64,000 nucleotides of DNA from Heracleum sosnowskyi. Its lineage: Eukaryota > Streptophyta > Magnoliopsida > Apiales > Apiaceae. Location: contig CM061240.1 in assembly GCA_030848705.1 (NCBI GenBank), positions 22,091,001 to 22,155,000 on the forward strand. Reading direction: 5' to 3'. The notes under the pieces are model-generated. The model did not search any database. It saw only the letters and a program-made list of their open reading frames with translations, and was not told the origin of the DNA. The position numbers were made by a program, and so were the translations under genes. Below are positions 52,765 through 61,483 of the stretch, one piece after another (the first letter of the stretch is position 1; every line of letters begins with the position of its first letter).

Positions 52765-55700
52765 CTAGTCAGAACCAGAGATCATTCCAAGTTCATTTAC
52801 CAATCTTGTAAAAGTAGCTTCACTCAAAGGTTTGGTGAAGATATCTGCAAGTTGTTGGTCTGTAGACACAAAATGAAGCTCAATGTTTCCTTCTTCCACA
52901 TGTTCTCTGATAAAATGATACCTTATGCTGATGTGCTTTGTCATGGAGTGCTGTACTGGATTTCCTGTCATAGCAATAGCAATTTGGTTATCACAGAAAA
53001 TAGGTATTTTAGAGTACCTCAGACCATAATCCAGCAACTGATTCTTCATCCACAGAATCTGTGCACAACAGCTACCAGCAGCTATATACTCTGCTTCTGC
53101 AGTGGATGTGGAAATTGACTTTTGTTTCTTGCTATACCAAGAAACCAATCTGTCACCTAAAAATTGACAGCTTCCACTTGTACTTTTTATGTCTATCTTA
53201 CAGCCTGCAAAATCTGCATCAGAGTAACCAATTAGCTTAAACTCTGATTCTCTAGGATACCACAAACCCAAGGTTATGGTTCCTTTGAGATATTTGAAGA
53301 TCATTTTTACAGCTGTTAGATGAGGCTCTCTGGGATCTGCTTGAAATCTTGCACAAAGACATGTTGCATACATGATATCAGGTCTACTTGCAGTAAGATA
53401 CAGTAAAGACCCTATCATTCCTCTGTAGTTTGTCATATCTACTGAGGCTCCTGTGTCTTTGTCTAGCTTTGTTGCAGTAGCCATGGGAGTTGTAGCAGAT
53501 GAACTATCAAGCATACCAAATTTCTTGAGAAGATTTCTGGTATATTTTGCTTGATTGATAAAAATACCATCATCTGTTTGCTTGACCTGTAAGCCTAGAA
53601 AGTAACTAAGCTCTCCCATCATGCTCATTTGATACCTGGATTGCATAAGCTTTGCAAACTTCTTACAAAGTTTGTCATTCATAGATCCAAAGATAATATC
53701 ATCTACATAAATTTGAACTAAAAGCAAATCATCACCAGAATTGAAATAAAACAAGGTTTTATCAATTGTACCTCTTGTGAACCCACTTTCTAAAAGAAAT
53801 TGATCAAGAGTTTCATACCATGCTCTTGGTGCTTGCTTTAGTCCATATAATGCCTTGTCAAGCCTGTAGACATAATCTGGATGTTTAGGATCTACAAATC
53901 CTGGTGGTTGTTCAACAAATACTTCTTCTTCAAGCTTCCCATTGAGAAAAGCACTCTTTACATCCATCTGAAAGACTTTAAACTTCTTGTGTGCAGCATA
54001 GGCCAGAAAAATTCTTATGGCCTCCAATCTTGCAACTGGAGCAAAGGTTTCATCATAGTCAATTCCTTCCTGTTGTGAATAACCTTTAGCCACAAGTCTA
54101 GCCTTGTTTCTTGTAATCACACCTTCACTGTCAGTCTTGTTTCTGAAAACCCACTTTGTACCTACAATTGATCTATTCTTTGGTCTAGGTACAAGTGTCC
54201 AGACTTCATTTCTTTCAAATTCATTTAACTCTTCTTGCATTGCTGTAATCCAATTAGCATCTTGAAGAGCTTCCTCCACTTTCTTTGGTTCTGTTTGAGA
54301 CAAGAAAGCATGATACAGACACTCATTATTTGTTGCACTTCTAGTTCTCACACTAGCATCAGGATCTCCAATTATGAGATCAGGTGTGTGTGCCTGTGTC
54401 CACTTTCTTGTTGTTGGTAAGTGGTTTCTTGCATCATTATTGGATCCTCCCCCTTGATCCATGCTCTCCTGATTCATATGTTGACTTTCTGTAGCATCTG
54501 AGGCTCCCCCTGAATTGGATGGCTCAGAGTTTGAACTGTCAGAGTTTGAATCAGTTTCCTCAACTGACTCACTTGCAGTGTCTTGTTGAGCTTCTTCACG
54601 CTCCCCCTCAACTGGTTCTCTATTTTTTTCAATTTGAGAATTTCCAGTTTCTCCAGTATTTATCAGTAGAGGTTCAGAGTATGCTTCGTCAGAGTTTGTC
54701 AGAACCGCTTCATCAGAGTTTGTCGGTACTGTTTCATCAGAGTTTACATCATCAGAGAATAAACCTTCATTTTCAAAACGCAGTTGATCATATCCATCTA
54801 AGTCATCAAGTCCAGTTATTTTCTTGTCATCAAATGACACATGTATGGATTCCATGATCACTTTAGTTCTCAGATTGTAGACTCTGAATGCTTTTGTTGA
54901 CAATGGATAACCAACAAAGATTCTTTCATCAGCTTTTAACTCGAACTTGGTCAACTGTTCAGGATGAGTCTTCAACACAAAGCATTTGCATCCAAATATA
55001 TGAAAATATTTCAAATTTGGCTTCTTATTTTTCACCATCTCATATGGTGTTTTCCCATGCTTGTTGATCAGTGTAGCATTTTGAGTAAAACAAGCAGTTT
55101 GAACAGCTTCTGCCCAGAAATAAGTTGGCAACTTTGCTTCATCAAGCATTGTTCTGGCTGCTTCAATTAAAGTTCTGTTCTTTTTTTCAACTACACCATT
55201 TTGCTGTGGAGTTCCAGGTGCAGAAAATTCCTGTTTCACTCCTCTTTCCTTGCAGAAAGCTTCCATGATTGAGTTTCTGAATTCAGTTCCATTATCACTC
55301 CTTATAATTTTGACTTTGTGCTGTGATCCTTTGTCCAGTAGATTTACATGATCCATCAGAGTTTGAGTAGTTTCATCCTTCTTTGATAAGAAATACACCC
55401 ATGTATATCTAGTATACTCATCAACAATTACTAGAGCATATCTCTTTCTGCCCATGGACATCACATTCACTGGTCCAAAGAGATCAACATGTAGAAGATG
55501 ATAAGGTTCCACTACTGAAGATTCAGATTTGCTCTTGAAAGATGACTTCCTTTGCTTGGCCTTTTGACAAGAATCACATAGACCATCTAGACTGAGTATT
55601 GATTTTGGAAGTCCCCTTACAAGATCCTTTCTTATTAGCTCATTGATGTTGTTCAAATTGAGATGAGAGAGCTTCTTATGCCAATTCCAACTCTCTTCAT

Positions 55701-56103
55701 TTGACATTCTTGCAGTCAGACACACTGTTTTTCCATCAGAGTTTGTTACCAAACTTGCTTCATAAATGTTGTTGCGCCTGTGTCCAACTAGAACAACTTT
55801 TCCAGTAGATTTACTGATAACTTCACAGTATTCAGTATGAAAATCTACATGGTTTCCTCTGTCACAGATTTGACTCACAGATAGCAGATTATGCTTGAGT
55901 CCTGAGACTAGAGCTACATTTGTGATGATGACACTTCCAAGATTAATATTGCCATATCCCAGAGTGTGTCCTATGTTGCCATCTCCATAGGAAACCTTTG
56001 GGCCAGCCTTCTCCTTAAAATCTGATAGCAGGGCTTTATTTCCAGTCATATGTCCTGAGCATCCACTGTCCAAGATAAGTGTGCTCTCTTTTATACCCTG
56101 CAA
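52765..56103 (-). CDS. Copia 2 pol, intact (1112 aa)
   Basis: Open from TTG 56103 to the stop at 52765 with no lesion. Aspartic protease LDSGCSGHMTG; GAG-pre-integrase WHKKLSHL; integrase HVDLFGP, RSDNGTEF and NGVVEKKNR with D-35-E spacing; RT with FQMDVKSAFLNG and YVDDII; RNase H with STAEAEYIAA and DNQIAIAM; end ADIFTKPLSEATFTRLVNEL. It makes the enzymes that process, copy and insert the element. No own ATG before GHM (residue 18); an in-frame TGA lies directly upstream of the TTG, and pol is +1 relative to gag. The last gag codons overlap it to 56036. It could serve in trans only if gag is supplied, since gag is interrupted by a stop. Confidence 0.92.
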   Translation of the reverse strand: MQGIKESTLILDSGCSGHMTGNKALLSDFKEKAGPKVSYGDGNIGHTLGYGNINLGSVIITNVALVSGLKHNLLSVSQICDRGNHVDFHTEYCEVISKSTGKVVLVGHRRNNIYEASLVTNSDGKTVCLTARMSNEESWNWHKKLSHLNLNNINELIRKDLVRGLPKSILSLDGLCDSCQKAKQRKSSFKSKSESSVVEPYHLLHVDLFGPVNVMSMGRKRYALVIVDEYTRYTWVYFLSKKDETTQTLMDHVNLLDKGSQHKVKIIRSDNGTEFRNSIMEAFCKERGVKQEFSAPGTPQQNGVVEKKNRTLIEAARTMLDEAKLPTYFWAEAVQTACFTQNATLINKHGKTPYEMVKNKKPNLKYFHIFGCKCFVLKTHPEQLTKFELKADERIFVGYPLSTKAFRVYNLRTKVIMESIHVSFDDKKITGLDDLDGYDQLRFENEGLFSDDVNSDETVPTNSDEAVLTNSDEAYSEPLLINTGETGNSQIEKNREPVEGEREEAQQDTASESVEETDSNSDSSNSEPSNSGGASDATESQHMNQESMDQGGGSNNDARNHLPTTRKWTQAHTPDLIIGDPDASVRTRSATNNECLYHAFLSQTEPKKVEEALQDANWITAMQEELNEFERNEVWTLVPRPKNRSIVGTKWVFRNKTDSEGVITRNKARLVAKGYSQQEGIDYDETFAPVARLEAIRIFLAYAAHKKFKVFQMDVKSAFLNGKLEEEVFVEQPPGFVDPKHPDYVYRLDKALYGLKQAPRAWYETLDQFLLESGFTRGTIDKTLFYFNSGDDLLLVQIYVDDIIFGSMNDKLCKKFAKLMQSRYQMSMMGELSYFLGLQVKQTDDGIFINQAKYTRNLLKKFGMLDSSSATTPMATATKLDKDTGASVDMTNYRGMIGSLLYLTASRPDIMYATCLCARFQADPREPHLTAVKMIFKYLKGTITLGLWYPRESEFKLIGYSDADFAGCKIDIKSTSGSCQFLGDRLVSWYSKKQKSISTSTAEAEYIAAGSCCAQILWMKNQLLDYGLRYSKIPIFCDNQIAIAMTGNPVQHSMTKHISIRYHFIREHVEEGNIELHFVSTDQQLADIFTKPLSEATFTRLVNELGMISGSD

Positions 56104-58441
56104 TCACAAACAAACAATAAGTGTTAGTTTTAAGGACCCAGACTTGCTTGGATCCTTTGGCTTTCTTAACATTGTTAGCTTTTGCAGCGGAATTACTATC
56201 AACAGAGTTTAAACTAACATTGTCAGACTTTACACTTGCAGAGTATGCTCTAACCCACTTCAGATTGGGTTTTAGCTCATAGTAATTGTGATAAATAGCA
56301 TGATAACTCCTACAAGTATAAATAGAATGCCAAGTGCTCCCACAATGTGTGCATAAAGTCTGTGGTTTCACCCTTACATAATCATTCTTTTCTCCTGATG
56401 TAGAAGGTAAAGAATTGATATTTTTATTCTTTGTGCAGTAATTAGCAAGATGATTAGAACTACCACAATTATAACATGTTTTCCTTGGAGCACCAGCAGT
56501 AGGCAAGTGATTATTTCTATTATTTATGCCTATCTTTCCATTCCTATTCTTCTTGAACCCTTTTGGTTTCATGGCAGACTTTACCTCTTTCAGCTTATGA
56601 TTGAACTGTTTTCCTGTCATCAAGCCAACATTAACCTGTTTTTCACAAGTTTTTACTGGCTTTCTAACAGCTTCTATTTCCATAAGTTTTTCTGTTATAA
56701 TATCTTCCTGTTTTTCACAGGTTTCATCTGATTCCATATCAGCTTCTCTTATTACAACAGATTTTAACTTATTGGTTTCTGGAACAAATTTCACAGGTTT
56801 AAGTTGTGGTTTAACCTTAACCTTGTCTTTAAACCTAAGTTCATCATTTTCACAATAGCCTAAACCTACAGAATCTGTCTGAAACACTTGATGAGTGTCT
56901 CTTCCAGAGTCTGTCCAAGTCTTTATTATTTTTCTTTCTTTTTCTAGATCAGATTCTAATTGCTTATATCTTTTGAGCAACTCCTGTTCAACATAAACAT
57001 CATCATCTCTTTCTTTTTGAATCTGTTTCATATTTTCAAGTTCTCCTTCAAGAAACTTGTTTCTATCTTTAAGACTAAGATTCTCAGATTTAATTCTCTC
57101 ATTCTCTAAAGTCTGATCCCTATAACTAACATGTACGCTTTTCAGATATACTCTTAACTCAGATATATTATCAGTATCATAAGCATAAGTAGTTAGGGGT
57201 ACCTTATTTTCAGATGATTCAGTCTCATCTTTGAGAGTTGCCATAAGAGCATAATTTACTCCATCATGAGAGTCTGAAGTATCTGCCCAGTCTTTGCCTT
57301 TAGAGATGAGTGCTTTCTCAGTTTTGCCTTTCTTGCACTCTGGAGCATAGTGACCCATCTACTTACACTTGTAGCACTGGATTTCAGATTTATCCTTCTT
57401 GCCAGACTTGGTCTCCCTTCCATCAGACTTTCTAAAACTTTTTCTTTCAGAGTTTGAATCTTTCCTTGAGAATCTCTTTCCTTTCTTGAAGTTCTTGAAT
57501 CCCATCTTCTTGAAGGTTTTCACCATCAATGCAGCCATTTGCATCATCTGTTCTTCATCATCCTCAGAGTCAGAAGATTCATCAGAGTTTGAATCATCAT
57601 CAGAGTTTGATGACTCACTTTCAGATTTAATGACTAAAGCCTTTCCCTTGGCTTTCTTCCTTGATGATTCCTTCTTAATGGCCTTCTCCTCAACTTTGAG
57701 AGCAACAGATTTTGTCTTTTTACTTAATCTTCTATTCCTTTGTTCTATCTCCAGTTCATGAGTTTTCAACAACCCATAGATTTCATCAAGATCTGTATCA
57801 GCAAGCTCATAATTATCTCTTATTGTGGTTGTCTTTAAATCCCACTTTTCAGGTAGAGATAACAGAAACTTGAGATTAGACTCTTCAAGCTCATATTCTT
57901 TATCAACCAGAGACAGATCATTCAATAGTTTGCAAAATCTATCATAAGTCTCAGTCAAGGTTTCATTAGGTCTTGAATCAAAGTGCTCATACTCCTGTGT
58001 GAGTATTGTCTTTCTGTTCTTCTTAATTGCACCTGTTCCCTGGCATCTGACTTCTAAAGCATCCCATATCTCTTTGGCAGTTTTGCAGCCAATTACTCTG
58101 TTAGACATAACATTATCTAAAGCACTGTGGAGTAGATGTCTAACTTTTGCATCCTTTGCAATTGATGAGATGTCCTCAGGAGTCATATCTTTCTTTTCCT
58201 TTGGAACAGTCTTTTGTTCTTGACCATCAACAACAGGGGCTAGTTTGGTTGGATTATGAGGACCATCATAAATTCTGTCAAGATATTCTGGATCTGTAGC
58301 CTCCAGAAACATGGTCATCTTCACCTTCCAAATTGGATACTCTACTAGTCTGAGAATTGGAACCCTGATTGTTTCATATCGACTCACAGAATTAGGCTTA
58401 ACCTGTTCAGCCTTGGGAGCAATTTGATTTTCTTCAGACAT
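56036..58441 (-). pseudogene. Copia 2 gag, one nonsense codon in the first zinc knuckle
   Basis: ATG at 58441 (MSEENQIAPKAEQVKPNS). Open to 57362, where TAG at 57361-57359 replaces the GAG found in Copia 1, exactly inside the first CCHC knuckle (CYKCK, stop, MGHYAPEC). The frame is then open again to 56036. The N-terminal capsid-like part is complete (360 codons); the coiled coil and the second and third knuckles (CYNCGSSNHLANYC, CTHCGSTWHSIYTC) lie after the stop. The gag stop of Copia 1 (TAG) is TAT here, so the frame extends about 27 codons over the start of pol. Confidence 0.92.
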
Positions 58442-58490
58442 GATTATTACTGTGTTTGAATCGTAAAACTGTATATATTAAACAGCCTTG

Positions 58491-58504
58491 GCTCTGATAC
58501 CAAT
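58491..58504 (-). promoter_or_regulatory. Copia 2 primer-binding site
   Basis: ATTGGTATCAGAGC on the minus strand, directly next to the 5' LTR; initiator-Met tRNA type. Confidence 0.95.
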
Positions 58505-59000
58505 TGTTAGGCCGAATACACAATATAATCAAGTATGTATATGAGAATAACAATCAAGAACACTTTTTATAAATCAACAAACTGTAATTATATTAACAGT
58601 TTCTCTCTTAGTGATGTTAATGAATCACAAAGAGCTACTAGGTTACAAGAATAATATATTCAATGTTCGCGTCCCTTCTAGGGATAACCTATCTGTGTTT
58701 ATATAGTACACAGCTACTTACAATCCATCTCTAATTGATATTCCTATAAGTTAGCTATACAATTCATATCAATCAAGGATTGCTTCAGTCTTCTATTCCG
58801 TTTCCTTAGCTGTATCAATATATTCTGCTTCTTTCCATCTTCAGAATATATTGCTTCTAGAATCTTTATCTTTGCACCGACAGCTAAGTCAACTATCACC
58901 CAGTCAGACTTTATCAAACTCTGACTAGCTTCTAGATAAACTCTGATATGTACCTGGTACTTAAACACTGATGAACAAACGTCAGCAATTATATCTAACA
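58505..59000 (-). repeat. Copia 2 5' LTR
   Basis: 496 bp, one difference from the 3' LTR. TATATAAA at 58698-58705 (minus strand) is the likely TATA box, conserved with Copia 1. Confidence 0.97.
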
Positions 59001-59005
59001 TTTCT
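59001..59005. repeat. Copia 2 target-site duplication, right
   Basis: TTTCT, matching 47091-47095. Confidence 0.9.
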
Positions 59006-59019
59006 CAATCTATTCACGT

Positions 59020-59230
59020 TTCATACTCTATTTTCTTTATGCCCATTTCTTTCTCGTCCACTTTGCTTCCATTTCTATCATAGTCGTTTCATTAACCAAG
59101 GTAACATAATCAGTCGCTTCGAACACTTCGTTATTCTGAATTCGCATCATGCGAAACAAACCTTGGGAATTTCCGTAAACTTCGATTCATAGTTGTCGTA
59201 CTCATTTATCTTGGCTCTCAGCTTCAACAC
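59020..59230 (-). pseudogene. Gypsy 2 gag remnant
   Basis: On the minus strand pieces read KINEYDNYESKFTEIPKVCF and SDYVTLVNETTMIEMEAKW, matching the plant gypsy gag core (EYEAKFTEL, then DYATLVNKA..EAE). Frame changes and stops are present. Copia 2 inserted just after this part, and the zinc knuckle and protease expected next are not found on the other side (47090). Confidence 0.65.
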
Positions 59231-61467
59231 TTTCCTTTTTCCAAATACTAAGGAAAATACTTGCATGGTACCAAGAATACTTCAAGCAAGCGAATGATTT
59301 TTTTTTTAAAAAACTTTGTAAAAAATCTCGCTGAGGGGGCAACCTGGTTAGGTCTCAATCAAATTATCGTTTGAAAATCTTCCTACCATACTTCACTGCA
59401 TACAAATGCATCGTGAATTCACTTATATAAATTTGACTGAAAGTTGAACTTAGTGATACAATAACTAGTTAATTTCAATAAACATTGACAACTAGCTGAA
59501 CAAAATTTGCTAGTTCGATTAGTTTGGGACGCAACATCTAGCTAGGATAATTAGCTAGATTTTCATCATATCATTAAAATTTCAACTAGTTAGAATAATT
59601 AACTAGTCACTCATCAGGGCACATATAATTAGCCAGTTTCAATCTACGAGTACAAAATCTCAATATTGTAGCCAAAGAAAGAAAGAAAACAACATTTTGA
59701 CTACTTGGATAATGAATTGAAAAGAAGGGTAAATAAGTTTAGGATGAACAAGGTAATTATAACCCTTGAATAAAATATATGATATGAATAGGAAATTCTT
59801 GGTATCGGAACAATCGATAACCTCCCACTAAACATTTCTCATCAGTGAAACGGTCCACCCAAAGGTGTCTCCGTACATAAACTTTATCAAATTTTCCAAT
59901 AGAATTGAATTCGGAATATCAATATCAAATTGATATCCTTTCTACGATTTCAACGTCTGATGTGCAAATCTCTCCTTAATAGGAGAAAAGAATTCCCGAG
60001 TAATCTCTGAAATATATATCATCAATGTTTTAGACACATAGCTAGATATTTATGAACTCGACTGAGGAGTCCAAGTATAAAAAAAAAGAAATTGAATATC
60101 AGAATAATCGTTAAAGAATATTCGTCAAATAATTAAGGAAGCATTAATTGAACATTCCTTAGATAATTGAAAGAATACGAAATAAATTATAGACCTGGAA
60201 GGATAGATGAATAAGGGTTCCTTCTTCAGGTCATCCTGGAACATGAACAAAACGCTCCGGTGAGTAATGGTAGCTTAATTCTGCGTATTTAACCCTTAAG
60301 GTAATGAGAGGAGAAAAGAAAAGAAATAAAATGAATATAGCAATTGTTGGTTGCATCCCAAGTTGAAGTAGGAAATTAAAGGGGTTACCTGACATTAACT
60401 ATTCAAGGTAACATAGGCAGGAACCGTTTTAGATTGAGGAGTGTACCAGCAAGTAGATACCAAAAAGTCAATGGTCATCATAACTTCCAACATCACCCGC
60501 ACGAGGATGATCTTATCTTTCTGCCTTTATGGCTTATGGTACTAACCAACGGTACCTCAAAATCGTACAAGTCCTTAAATAGGTCGGGAGTTCGAACATA
60601 TTTGTCATTCCACGATAATCGTCCCGAGATTGAGCCTCATATGGCCGCATCAACACATCCTCAAAAGATGAAGGTCCATTAACGTATATGTAATTTCTTA
60701 ACACTAATCGTATCGAACGAATCCAACCCCAGGCCACCATAGGTCTCGTCCCTCGCAGGTCCTGAGATTGTCGCATTGCTTGTTGCAACCATACGTGTCT
60801 TTGTCAGAATCACGCTATTCATTCTTCATATCTTTGATTTCTGAGTTGAGCCACCATGGCCTATCGTACGAAATGTACTCGCGATGCGATTTAGCACGTT
60901 CGTCTCACGATAACGTTCTGGTACTACACGTACGCAACAGTCTCCTTTTTAGGTAACAAAATACCCATCGACGTAAAAGACACCAACTCTTGTGGAATCG
61001 TTGTTCTCAAGGCTTGGACCTCATACACAAGATAATGCCCTAACTAGTCCACACAATTTAGTAATTCGGACCGCGTAAAGGACTGTAAACGTCTCAATCT
61101 TCACATGTGCTGCCTTCTCGTGGCAAACTATGCTGAACTACAAACACTTAGGTTCTTACTAAGTCAAGTTATCCATTGGTATTGGCCATTCCGACCTTAC
61201 CCCAACTGCAACCGAGACTCTGATTCGCGTCTTATCTTAATGTTTTTGATAATCCGTGTACCATTCTAAACGTCCTTCTCATCGTTATGATGATCTTCAA
61301 CGGTCTTATCGGTCCTCCGATAAGTCCTCAACTAAACTCTTTAATCGTAACATCCTCAGTGGCACTACTTCCGGTAGTCCACTTAACGAACTCTATATGA
61401 GTCCTCTCGTCATTCTCTTACTTCGATATAACTCTTAACACTCTCATATCCAAGTTTATAACTTAAC
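59231..61467 (-). other. Gypsy 2 5' interior, unrecognised
   Basis: 2.2 kb between gag and PBS. Contains a cluster of AACTAG/CTAGTT words (59455-59650) and an 84-codon minus ORF (60534-60788) without recognised motif. Like Gypsy 1, this family seems to have a leader of more than 2 kb before gag. Confidence 0.45.
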
Positions 61468-61479
61468 GCTCTGATACCA
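61468..61479 (-). promoter_or_regulatory. Gypsy 2 primer-binding site
   Basis: TGGTATCAGAGC on the minus strand, four bases inside the 5' LTR, same type and spacing as Gypsy 1. Confidence 0.9.
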
Positions 61480-61483
61480 TTTC

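Larger units (their letters stand above)
47096..59000 (-). mobile_element. Copia 2: complete Sirevirus-like copia, minus strand
   Basis: LTRs of 496 bp at 58505-59000 (5') and 47096-47591 (3') differ at one position (CCCAATCAG against CCCAGTCAG), so this is the youngest insertion in the window. TSD TTTCT. Same gene order as Copia 1 and very similar proteins. Pol is intact; gag has one stop and the env-like ORF two frame changes. Confidence 0.97.
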
